From JAAUTS01 sp038250235 (GTDB taxonomy: Bacteria > Verrucomicrobiota > Verrucomicrobiia > Methylacidiphilales > JAAUTS01): a DNA stretch of 15,820 nucleotides. Below are positions 1 through 5,834 of the stretch, in pieces. The position numbers were made by a program, and so were the translations under genes. The stretch covers positions 1-15,820 of the forward strand of contig JBBSCO010000063.1 of NCBI GenBank assembly GCA_038250235.1. The letters are read 5' to 3'. The notes under the pieces are model-generated. The model searched no databases, was not told the DNA's origin, and was given only the letters and a program-made list of their open reading frames with translations. The stretch's first letter is position 1. Each line of letters begins with the position of its first letter.

Positions 1-2
1 AT

Positions 3-52
3 CGCCCCCCCGCATCCCCTCCATCGGAGGGCCCAGCTCCGTCTGGGCCGTT
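3..52. repeat. Double-hairpin repeat, copy 1
   Basis: A ~50-bp unit that recurs at 90-140 with one extra C in a C-run. It contains two adjacent inverted repeats: CCCTCC/GGAGGG around a 3-nt loop, and GGCCCAG/CTGGGCC around a 6-nt loop. The two copies start 87 bp apart. The window begins at this copy, so more may lie to the left. It could be an intergenic palindromic (REP-like) element; the family is not recognised. Confidence 0.8.
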
Positions 53-89
53 GCCTTATTCTGGACAACACCTCGCCCAAGGCTCCTAG

Positions 90-140
90 CGCCCCCCCGC
101 ATCCCCCTCCATCGGAGGGCCCAGCTCCGTCTGGGCCGTT
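90..140. repeat. Double-hairpin repeat, copy 2
   Basis: Nearly identical to 3-52; the only difference is one additional C. The same two hairpins are preserved (CCCTCC/GGAGGG and GGCCCAG/CTGGGCC). The 37-bp spacer between copies (53-89) is itself bounded by GCCTT and AAGGC. Confidence 0.8.
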
Positions 141-462
141 TCCCATCCCATAACAGAAAACCGAAAACCGAAAACAGTAAACCCAGAACCCTTATCCTCC
201 CCAAACAAACCTCTCGACATCTGTTAGATCCGCCTGATAAAACCGTTTAGGTGCAATGAACTTCCCAAACTTCATGATCCACGCGAAGCGAAACCCCCCT
301 TCCCCGGATTGGAACCCTGCTTTTCCCAAAGCTGGTCCAAGCGCTCAAAAAACTTTTTTCCATCCTTTTTTTGAAACGGTTATCCAAAAAATTCCTTGTC
401 ATTGAAAACAAAAGATAAAACAACCCAAAAACCAGACAAAAAGTTGGAATTATCGATTTCGG
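141..462. other. Intergenic stretch, no confident gene
   Basis: No gene is supported here. It starts with a short A-rich simple repeat (CCGAAAA twice, ~160-175). On the minus strand several frames stay open between about 192 and 410. One ends in residues WIMKFGKF...RFVWGG at a stop at 192-194, but it has no credible start and I do not recognise it. It could be a decayed coding remnant or the flank of the cassette array that follows. Confidence 0.4.
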
Positions 463-515
463 CAACTGGTTGCCTTTTGCAATAATACCAACCAGTTGTC
501 TAATATACGTTAGGT
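463..515 (+). repeat. attC-like site 1
   Basis: A perfect 10-bp inverted repeat, CAACTGGTTG (463-472) and CAACCAGTTG (489-498) with a 16-nt loop, is followed by GTTAGGT (509-515). The latter matches the attC R' consensus GTTRRRY. The next gene starts 9 bp downstream. The 5' R'' partner is not obvious. Confidence 0.55.
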
Positions 516-523
516 ATAAAAAT

Positions 524-775
524 ATGAATACGCATTCTACGCGCGATTGGGTCAAGCGGGCTTCTATTGCTCAATCTGCCTTGGCTTCTTTGTTCTACCT
601 AGTGTTTATGGCATCTGATGATATTTTCAGGCTAAGAGAAAAAACTTCATGGTTATTTTGGAAGAATCACATTATAGATGCGGCAATTTTCGGCGTATTT
701 TTGCTACTAGTTAATATAATTTTTAACCATTTTGGAATTCTAAAATCGCACGGTAAATCGAACCCAAGTGCATGA
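524..775 (+). CDS. Small membrane protein of a cassette (unknown function)
   Basis: I do not recognise this 83-residue protein. The frame is open from 470, but that upstream ATG lies inside the attC-like stem. The ATG at 524, just after the GTTAGGT core, is the more credible start. The product begins MNTHSTRDWVKRAS and has two hydrophobic segments, about residues 14-31 and 48-70. They are separated by a short charged stretch (RLREKTSW), predicting a two-pass inner-membrane protein. The stop at 773-775 lies about 12 bp before the next attC-like site, the usual cassette layout. Sequence is more AT-rich than the metabolic genes further right, consistent with foreign origin. No ribosome-binding site is clear. 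Confidence 0.6.
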   Translation: MNTHSTRDWVKRASIAQSALASLFYLVFMASDDIFRLREKTSWLFWKNHIIDAAIFGVFLLLVNIIFNHFGILKSHGKSNPSA

Positions 776-787
776 ATTTACCAATCA

Positions 788-909
788 ATACAACCCAGAC
801 GACGGAGCCGAACCAAGCGATGCAGAGAACGAGCGCGTCTGTCACGGATCGTGCTCCGAGCAGCACGCTCCGCGCCAGCCACTCTCGTCTCTGATGTTAT
901 ACGTTCGTC
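788..909 (+). repeat. attC-like site 2
   Basis: ATACAAC (788-794), an R''-like box, and GTTATAC (896-902), an R'-like box, flank an imperfect palindrome. The outer arms TACAACCCAGA and TCTCTGATGTTATA pair with few mismatches. The inner stem GGATCGTGCT (846-855) / AGCACGCTCC (862-871) has one mismatch and a 6-nt loop. The size, about 115 nt, fits attC. It is followed by CGTTCGTC and a gene start at 916. Confidence 0.6.
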
Positions 910-915
910 AAAATT

Positions 916-1343
916 ATGAAAAGACTGCTTATTCTTTGCTTAGTTACCGCTTCCACTCTTTTGCTTGGGAAGATCCCAGTCCGATATCCGAGGAAACAAA
1001 GCTAAAGTATGCCGATTGGGCTGGTTCCGGCTCCCTTCAGAAAAAGAATTATGTCGGGAAGCTCGACGGAGCGCATGTCTGGAAAACCAGCCTCGTTGTT
1101 TCTGAAATCACAAAAGTGGAAATGAAAAAGGAAATGGATTTTTATTTTGAGCAGGGAATAAGTCCCCATACAAAATCGACCACTGTCCGGTGTCCCGGTT
1201 ATCCCAAAGTTCCCGATCTGCAATCCGCCACAATTTATTTACATAAGAGAATACTAGACGGGAGAGAGGTCTATTTTCTAAACGGACGACAAATGATTAA
1301 AATCACTACGTTGATCCATGCCATTGAGCCCATCCCGCAATAA
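916..1343 (+). pseudogene. Frameshifted cassette gene for a small secreted protein
   Basis: ATG at 916, 7 bp after the attC-like core, opens a typical signal peptide (MKRLLILCLVTASTLLLG), but this frame stops at 1003-1005. The rest of the protein continues in another frame as ...EDPSPISEETKLKYADW... to a stop at 1341-1343. One net base appears missing near 957-975. The repaired product would be about 140 residues, exported, with no domain I recognise. The alternative reading, an unbroken 191-residue frame from 768, would have to translate the attC palindrome and lacks a signal peptide, so it is less likely. The last codons overlap the next palindrome. Confidence 0.5.
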
Positions 1344-1373
1344 ATGCGGGATGGCACACCATGGACGTTCGGT
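1328..1373 (+). repeat. attC-like site 3 (short)
   Basis: A perfect 10-bp stem, CCATCCCGCA (1330-1339) / TGCGGGATGG (1345-1354), has a 5-nt loop that holds the stop codon of the preceding gene. Flanking CCATGCC and GGCA..ATGG extend the pairing with a bulge. The core ACGTTCGGT follows at 1365-1373. It is short for attC. A terminator is an alternative, but there is no T-run next to the stem. Confidence 0.45.
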
Positions 1374-1382
1374 AAAAAAATT

Positions 1383-1710
1383 ATGACGCATACCATTCGC
1401 TTCACCTTGTGTTTTGCCGCAATGGTTGTCCTGCTTTTTGGCCCGGGCGTTCTCATTTTAGGCCCTTGAGGGACATTCAGTTCAGGTTCTCGCGGCCTCG
1501 CACTGGCTTCCACTTACCATTCTCAAAAACAAATGGATGGATATTTCGGAGTCCTCGATTGGTCTTCTATCCATTTTTGGTACATCTGCCTTCATCGGTC
1601 TATTTCTGTGGCAACGTCGCGCGTGGGTAATTGTCCTGACGGGATGCTACGTTTTAGGGCCGATGGCGGTTCTACTCCTACTTTTGAACATTAGCCCATT
1701 CCAAACATAA
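1383..1710 (+). pseudogene. Frame-disrupted cassette gene for a small membrane protein
   Basis: ATG at 1383, 9 bp after an attC-like core, starts MTHTIRFTLCFAAMVVLLFG, a membrane segment. It then meets TGA at 1467-1469. One base over, the frame runs on without interruption to TAA at 1708-1710 and encodes two further strongly hydrophobic stretches (IGLLSIFGTSAFIGLFLW and VIVLTGCYVLGPMAVLLLLL). The repaired product is about 109 residues with three membrane segments. One surplus base (or two missing) near 1463-1470 explains the break. The family is not recognised. Confidence 0.5.
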
Positions 1711-1740
1711 ATTACCGAACCAAACGATCCACCAAACAGC

Positions 1741-1828
1741 CGTCCCCTTCGGGACTTCTGTCACGATTCCTACTGGCGCAGGAAGTCGCGCCAGAAGCAA
1801 GCGGTGATTCCTGACTTGGGACGTTCGA
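1741..1828 (+). repeat. attC-like site 4
   Basis: Nested inverted repeats: CGTCCC (1741-1746) with GGGACG (1818-1823), TCAC (1761-1764) with GTGA (1804-1807), and CTGGCGC (1773-1779) with GCGCCAG (1788-1794). It ends in the core ACGTTCGA (1821-1828). Confidence 0.5.
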
Positions 1829-1894
1829 TAAGAAAGCTGAATTGCATCGTACCAGAAGATTGATAGGTTCCACCAACGGGACTATCCCTTTTGA

Positions 1895-2456
1895 ATGCTT
1901 AAACTGAAAAACCCACAGAAACCTGAAAATGAACACATTGAGGTACAGGCTTCTGCGGATACTGGAGCTGTGTTTTTGATTATCCCTAAGCATATCCGAC
2001 TGCAATTGGATTTACTAATAGATCCGTGGGATAGACTACAGTCGCGGCGGGAGATTTGGTCTCTGGCCAAGGCGCGGGGAGCGAGGAACAACACCGGCCA
2101 GGGACAAAAGCTCCCCCGCCCTACGGGTTAAGCCTGTGGAACCCTCATGCTGCGTTGCTTACGTAGGTGCGATTGTGATGGGCGACGAGGTTCTTCTGGG
2201 AGCAATCCCGATGGAAGAACTGGATTTAATTGTGCTTCCCCAACCGCGATTGGTAGACGTTGATCCGCTTAATCCAAACTTTGCCGCAGCGATAGCGAAA
2301 AAGATCGAACAAGCCCACTCTGAGAGCTCCAGCCGCTGCGCGGCTTCCGTGGGAGATGAGGAACGTTCGGAAGAATCAAACGGGTCAGCTCCGACAGGTC
2401 ATGATCAACCCAGCAGACAAGCCGTGGACGAAAAAAACTGCAAGTGGTTTGCCTAA
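1895..2456 (+). pseudogene. Broken clan AA (retropepsin-like) aspartic protease cassette gene
   Basis: Two halves of one family sit in different frames. The 5' part (from ATG 1895) reads LKNPQKPENEHIEVQASADTG, then AVFLIIPKHIRLQLDL. It carries the D-T-G-A active-site triad region and the I-P-x-H-x-x-x-Q-L block of small bacterial clan AA aspartic proteases. The 3' part (frame of 2136) reads GAIVMGDEVLLGAIPMEELD, followed by NPNFAAA, the C-terminal half of the same family. Between them, about 2010-2138, no frame gives family sequence, and the first frame stops at 2129-2131. The end of the second frame (to 2456) reads through an attC-like site and is not native. Such proteases are cytosolic homodimers of unknown substrate. 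The family call rests on motifs from memory. Confidence 0.6.
2321..2370 (+). repeat. attC-like site 5, last of the array
   Basis: Stem AGCCGC/GCGGCT (2331-2345) with a 3-nt loop, outer CTCC (2327-2330) / GGAG (2352-2355), then GAACGTTCGG (2361-2370). The 121 bp up to the next gene holds only an open but unrecognised frame and CCGAACGT (2462-2469), the reverse complement of the core. Confidence 0.45.
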
Positions 2457-2491
2457 AAACGCCGAACGTGATAACTATAAGGATCACTATT

Positions 2492-3295
2492 ATGTTTCGA
2501 AATTTGATCGCCCTCAGCGTTTTATTCCTTTTAACCCTCTTGGATTTACCGGCCCAGGCTCCTACCGGTTTTGAGTTCGGCAGCAAGGAAGCCGGGGAAT
2601 CGTCTCTGATCGGAATTCTTTACGATCTAAAACAGACCCAGGACCGCAAACCCATCCCGATGGACATTCCCAAATTCGGAAAGTTGATCGACGAATTTCT
2701 CTCCAACAACTGGAATGAAAGCATTTTAAATCGTCATTTCCGTGTAACGCAGCCGCTTTACACTTCCCAAATTTTTATTCCCCTGATGAATGCCGGCGCC
2801 GCCCCCCTAGCCTTCGGTGTGGAAAAAATTGTGAAGCCCAGCTTCTGGGTGATTCATTACAAGGGCCAGGTTTCGGCACCGAGCGATGGGAACTGGCGAT
2901 TTTGGGGTTATGGAGAAGAGGTCTGTAGTGTGGCGGTGAACGGGAAGAATGTATTACTGGCAAACTGGAAGGAAGTGACCTGCCCCAGTGTGGGATGGAA
3001 ATCTCCGGAACCTCCCGGCCAGCCTGCTGCCAACGGGCACATCGTGGCGGGCGACTGGATTCCGCTCAAGGCGGGTCAGATTGTGGATTTGGATATTTTG
3101 ATTGGAGAGCGTGCAGGGGGAGTTTTCTGTTCTTTTGTGCTTATTGAAAAACAGGGAGACACATACGAAAAGCTGAACGGACGTCCTGTGCTGCCCGTTT
3201 TCCAGTTGGCTCCTTTCAATACAGCAGTGCCTGCTCAAGTAAAGCTGGGCCCAAAAATCGCCACCAAAGGTCCTGTCTGGAAAGCCATTCAGTAA
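2492..3295 (+). CDS. Secreted PA14-like domain protein
   Basis: A 267-residue exported protein. The start at 2492 is preferred over the in-frame ATG at 2444. It has AAGGA 8 bp upstream and begins directly with a signal peptide (MFRNLIALSVLFLLTLLDL, cleavage after PAQA near residue 22), whereas 2444 would bury it. The mature part begins with an N-terminal region (residues ~35-75, GILYDLKQTQDRKP...). A PA14-like beta fold follows, with YKGQVSAPSDGNWRFWGYG then VAVNGKNVLLAN, the usual G-x-W/Y-x-F...VNGK signature. Later come VAGDWIPLKAGQ and a conserved C-terminal tail (KGPVWKAIQ). I associate proteins of this exact pattern with Verrucomicrobiota, where PA14 domains bind carbohydrate or matrix. 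The specific function is unknown. It is monocistronic and follows the cassette array but is intact. Confidence 0.8.
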   Translation: MFRNLIALSVLFLLTLLDLPAQAPTGFEFGSKEAGESSLIGILYDLKQTQDRKPIPMDIPKFGKLIDEFLSNNWNESILNRHFRVTQPLYTSQIFIPLMNAGAAPLAFGVEKIVKPSFWVIHYKGQVSAPSDGNWRFWGYGEEVCSVAVNGKNVLLANWKEVTCPSVGWKSPEPPGQPAANGHIVAGDWIPLKAGQIVDLDILIGERAGGVFCSFVLIEKQGDTYEKLNGRPVLPVFQLAPFNTAVPAQVKLGPKIATKGPVWKAIQ

Positions 3296-3720
3296 GAAGC
3301 TGGGAAAAAGTGCCCAGGGAAAGCCGGGTCGGTCAACCATTCCTGACAGATTCATCTGACTTGAAAATCCAAGCCCCTGGCGTCACTAATCCGTTAGTTA
3401 ACGGATTCGTATAACTTCGCCTCTTTAGACGCATCAACGGGGTCAACAACTTTCTTGATACTCCATGGGCACTCCATGAAGAAATTGGTTTGAGGTGCTG
3501 GAGAAAATGCCCTATCCACGTTGCATGGCCTTTGATTTCACCTACATGATCGCATAATGAACATCACAAATGCTGTGGGGCTGGCCTAAGGAGGATTGGA
3601 TAACTTTATCGCGCCGACACCAAGCGCACACCAAAGAGCCCGAAACAGTGCCTTATTTGATGTATTTTGCTGCCGATTTGCCACCAGCATTCTGTAACCA
3701 CTTCTCATTGCGAGATTTAC
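3296..3720. other. Gene-poor stretch between the PA14-like gene and tRNA-Arg
   Basis: No gene is supported. A weak hairpin CTGGG/CCCAG (3300-3317) follows the stop of the preceding gene but lacks a T-run. A perfect palindrome lies at 3388-3407. Both strands between 3430 and 3720 contain only short frames interrupted by stops; one + frame (WFEVLEKMPYPRCMAFDF...) suggests a decayed gene but is not recognised. Lying immediately 3' of a tRNA gene, this could be remnant island DNA. Confidence 0.4.
3388..3407. repeat. Perfect 20-bp palindrome
   Basis: AATCCGTTA and TAACGGATT are perfect reverse complements around GT. The size and symmetry suit a dimeric regulator site or a recombination core. No gene starts nearby to indicate which. 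Confidence 0.5.
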
Positions 3721-3794
3721 TGCACCCGGCGGGAGTCGAACCCACAACCTCTGCCTTCGGAGGGCAGCGCTCTATCCAGTTGAGCTACGGGTGC
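3721..3794 (-). tRNA. tRNA-Arg (anticodon CCG)
   Basis: The reverse complement folds as a full cloverleaf of 74 nt. The acceptor is GCACCCG/CGGGTGC with discriminator A. The D arm is GCTC/GAGC and the anticodon stem CTGCC/GGCAG with loop CTCCGAA, so anticodon CCG reads CGG. The T arm is GTGGG/CCCGC with loop TTCGACT. The 3' CCA is not encoded (GTAA follows) and must be added. tRNA-Arg 3' ends are frequent phage and island integration sites; here the 3' side faces the accessory region. Confidence 0.95.
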
Positions 3795-3807
3795 CTGTGA
3801 ATAAAAC

Positions 3808-3835
3808 AGCATACGGCGACCAGTCACTCCCGCAA
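3808..3835 (-). promoter_or_regulatory. Probable promoter of tRNA-Arg
   Basis: On the minus strand TTGCGG (3835-3830) and TATGCT (3813-3808) are separated by 16 bp. The -10 box ends 13 bp before the tRNA 5' end. This is a reasonable sigma-70 type match, seen by eye only. Confidence 0.4.
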
Positions 3836-3919
3836 GAAAATTTAGCCCAGCACTTTCTCCTGATTTTCCTTCCGTTCCGGCCTGATTAAAAATCTTCTCG
3901 CTCTAAGAGCCTGGGATCT

Positions 3920-4303
3920 ATGAGATCTCTTTCAGCCCTTATGATCATCCGTAAAGAATTGGCCAGAGAGCAGGTGGGCGAAGGCATCCGCAACGGAATT
4001 GGACCGGCTTTTTCCCAATTGCTTGTTTCCAAACGGGACGGGTTTCCTCTGGATGCCCTGGCCTTGAACCGTCTTCCACCCGGATCGAGTTGGGGCCCGA
4101 AGAAGCAGACCCACACACAAGAGTTTTTCCTTGTCCTGTCAGGGCTTGCCGAAGTCATTGACAACGGTAAAAAAGAAACCCTACGGAGCGGAGATATGGT
4201 CTGGGCGCAAAACAAGGAGACACTTGCCATCCGCAATCCTGGCCCGGCAGAACTCGTCTTCCTGGCTGGAGTTCAAAAAGAGCCCCGGGGCCTTTTTACC
4301 TGA
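3920..4303 (+). CDS. Small cupin-domain protein
   Basis: A 127-residue single-domain protein with a cupin core. Motif 1 is around THTQEFFLVLSG (residues 64-75, with H65, E68 and G75). Motif 2 is GDMVWAQNKETLAIRNPG (91-108). A typical cupin binds its metal with two His and a Glu in motif 1 plus a His in motif 2. Here only one motif-1 His is present, and the motif-2 His position carries Ala (TLAIRN), so a metal-independent or binding role is likely. The start could also be Met8 at 3941; neither has a clear ribosome-binding site. It is divergent from tRNA-Arg and convergent with the mqo-family gene, 9 bp from its stop. The substrate is unknown. Confidence 0.75.
   Translation: MRSLSALMIIRKELAREQVGEGIRNGIGPAFSQLLVSKRDGFPLDALALNRLPPGSSWGPKKQTHTQEFFLVLSGLAEVIDNGKKETLRSGDMVWAQNKETLAIRNPGPAELVFLAGVQKEPRGLFT
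4275..4297. terminator. Possible bidirectional terminator between convergent genes
   Basis: AAAAAG, a GC-rich palindrome GCCCCGGGGC, then CTTTTT, so each strand reads stem then T-run. It overlaps the last codons of the cupin gene and would lie just beyond the stop of the convergent Mqo-family gene. The stem is short and has a mismatch. Confidence 0.4.
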
Positions 4304-4312
4304 CCTTTGCTT

Positions 4313-5812
4313 TCAAAGAAGTCCCAGAATCCTGTTGGATTCACGCTCAATCGAGTGGAAGCGTTCCGCCTGATCAGGCCGCTTGATATCCTCGTCATAG
4401 GAGGGAATCATTTCTTTCATACGCGATTTACCTTCGGCACTGGTCAGAAGCTCCGGGAAACAATTGCGGATGACTTCCAGCACGATGTTCACAGATACAG
4501 AAGCCCCCGGTGAGGCTCCGAGGAGAGCGGAAATAGTGCGCTCTGGGTTGGTGATGACTTCTGTTCCGTAATGTACGATGCCGGCTTCACCGTCTGTTTT
4601 CTTAATGGCTTGCACACGGATTCCCGCGTCGATCAGTTTCCAGTCCCCTGCCCTGGCCGCCGGGTAAAAGACATGAAGAACCTTCATCCGGTCTGCCATG
4701 CTCTGGGTTCCCTGCTGGATGAGGTAACGCACCAGATCCAGGTTATGAATGGCAATCTTGAGCAGCGTTAGTATATTATCAGGTTTGACGGAAAGAATAA
4801 GATCCAGATAACTTCCCTTTCTATGCAGGAATTTGGTGGTCCAGGCGGCAAAAGGCCCGAAAAGCAGGGTTTTCTTTCCGTCCAGAACACGTGCATCCAG
4901 ATGCGGAACCGCCATGGTGGGGGCTTCCGGAAGCGGCTGCCCGTAGACTTTGGCCTGGTGCCGCTTTACGATTTCCGGATTATCACACACAAGCCATTGA
5001 CCTCCAATGGGAAAACCTCCCAATCCTTTGCTTTCGGCAATTCCCGACTTTTGTAAAAGAGCCAGGCTGCCGCCGCCAGCACCGACAAAAACAAAACCGG
5101 CATGATTCTTCCGGATTTCTCCAGTGGCCAGATCCTTGATTGATACATCCCAGCCCGCACCGGACTTCTCCAGATCAACCACACGGTGATTGCAGGCCAT
5201 GCCGCAGCCCTTCTGCTCCGCCAGCCAAGCCAGGAGTTTTCTGGAAAGCTCACCGAAATTCACATCCGTTCCGCCATCCATTTTAGTGGCGGCAATTGGT
5301 ACATTTCCCCGGTTTTCCACCAACAAGGGCGCCCACGAAGCTATGACTGCCTGGTCTGAGCTGTATTTCATTCCGCTAAAAAAATGGTGGGCGGACATTC
5401 CGGCATGCCTTGCTTTAAGAAAATCCACCATCTCATCCCCATGCACAAAGCTGATATGCGGCACAGGGTTGATGAAGTCAGAAGGATTCTGTATCAGGCC
5501 CTTCTCCACGGCATGGCTCCAGAATTGCTTGGAACGGCTGAACTGTTCAAAAATCTCCACGGCTTTGCTGACATTGACGGATCCATCAGGCTCGCGAAAA
5601 GGCGTGTAGCTCAACTCGCAGATTCCGGCATGCCCGGTGCCCGCATTGTTCCAGCCATGGGAACTTTCCTCGGCCGGATTTTCGGTAACTTCGTAAACCT
5701 GAATTTTTAAATCAGGCTTCAGGCATTTCAGCATGGCCCCCAGGTTGGCTGACATGATACCGCTCCCGATCAGAATCACGTCGGGGTTCTCGATATGTTG
5801 GATCTTATTCAT
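4313..5812 (-). CDS. mqo: Malate:quinone oxidoreductase family (Mqo/Lqo)
   Basis: A 499-residue FAD-dependent, membrane-associated dehydrogenase passing electrons from a 2-hydroxyacid to quinone. The family is clear. The FAD-binding N-terminus is DVILIGSGIMSANLG (11-25), followed by the hallmark WNNAGTGH (54-61), INPVPHISFV (114-123), GTDVNFGEL (181-189), VFVGAGGG (241-248), the FGPFA block (318-322) and LLGASPGAS (430-438). The length is normal. No signal peptide is present, unlike E. coli Mqo. It is the last gene of the fucose operon, 22 bp after fucI. Most members oxidise malate to oxaloacetate, but S. aureus Lqo of the same family oxidises L-lactate. The fucose/rhamnose pathway yields lactaldehyde and lactate, so an L-lactate role is plausible. 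The sequence alone does not decide the substrate. Confidence 0.92.
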   Translation of the reverse strand: MNKIQHIENPDVILIGSGIMSANLGAMLKCLKPDLKIQVYEVTENPAEESSHGWNNAGTGHAGICELSYTPFREPDGSVNVSKAVEIFEQFSRSKQFWSHAVEKGLIQNPSDFINPVPHISFVHGDEMVDFLKARHAGMSAHHFFSGMKYSSDQAVIASWAPLLVENRGNVPIAATKMDGGTDVNFGELSRKLLAWLAEQKGCGMACNHRVVDLEKSGAGWDVSIKDLATGEIRKNHAGFVFVGAGGGSLALLQKSGIAESKGLGGFPIGGQWLVCDNPEIVKRHQAKVYGQPLPEAPTMAVPHLDARVLDGKKTLLFGPFAAWTTKFLHRKGSYLDLILSVKPDNILTLLKIAIHNLDLVRYLIQQGTQSMADRMKVLHVFYPAARAGDWKLIDAGIRVQAIKKTDGEAGIVHYGTEVITNPERTISALLGASPGASVSVNIVLEVIRNCFPELLTSAEGKSRMKEMIPSYDEDIKRPDQAERFHSIERESNRILGLL

Positions 5813-5834
5813 TTTTTACGCTTTCTCAAAGAAA

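Larger units (their letters stand above)
463..2370 (+). mobile_element. Integron-type gene-cassette array without an integrase in the window
   Basis: Five sites with the core ACGTTAGG or ACGTTCG(G/T/A) occur at 507, 901, 1365, 1821 and 2363. Intervals are 394, 464, 456 and 542 bp, a usual cassette size. Each core is preceded by an inverted repeat. The first three are followed within 8-14 bp by the start codon of a small + strand gene; the fourth is followed by a gene start about 70 bp downstream. One-gene cassettes ending in attC sites, all in one orientation, are the hallmark of integron arrays. No tyrosine recombinase (IntI) gene is visible here, so this is either an integrase-less cluster (CALIN) or part of an array whose integrase is outside. 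Three of the four cassette genes are frame-damaged. What is seen is the repeated core plus palindrome plus gene layout; recombination activity is inferred. Confidence 0.6.

Noticed and set aside
3..140. CRISPR array
   Set aside because: Only two units of about 50 bp with a double hairpin and one 37-bp spacer, no further repeats and no cas genes. The units are too long and too structured.
247..555. Minus-strand 102-residue gene
   Set aside because: It runs through the attC-like stem and the start of the + strand cassette gene. No recognisable family, no ribosome-binding site.
768..1343. Continuous 191-residue gene
   Set aside because: Its first ~45 codons translate the attC-like palindrome. 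A signal-peptide start just after the core at 916, in another frame, is more credible.
2045..2053. Copy of the tRNA-Arg 3' end (CGGCGGGAG) as an att repeat
   Set aside because: Only 9 bases match and the flanks differ; expected by chance in GC-rich sequence.
3570..3800. 76-residue + strand protein
   Set aside because: Its C-terminal part is the antisense of the tRNA-Arg gene. The apparent PAGVEPTTSAFGGQRSIQLSYG sequence is a classic tRNA artefact, here cut to avoid over-reading.
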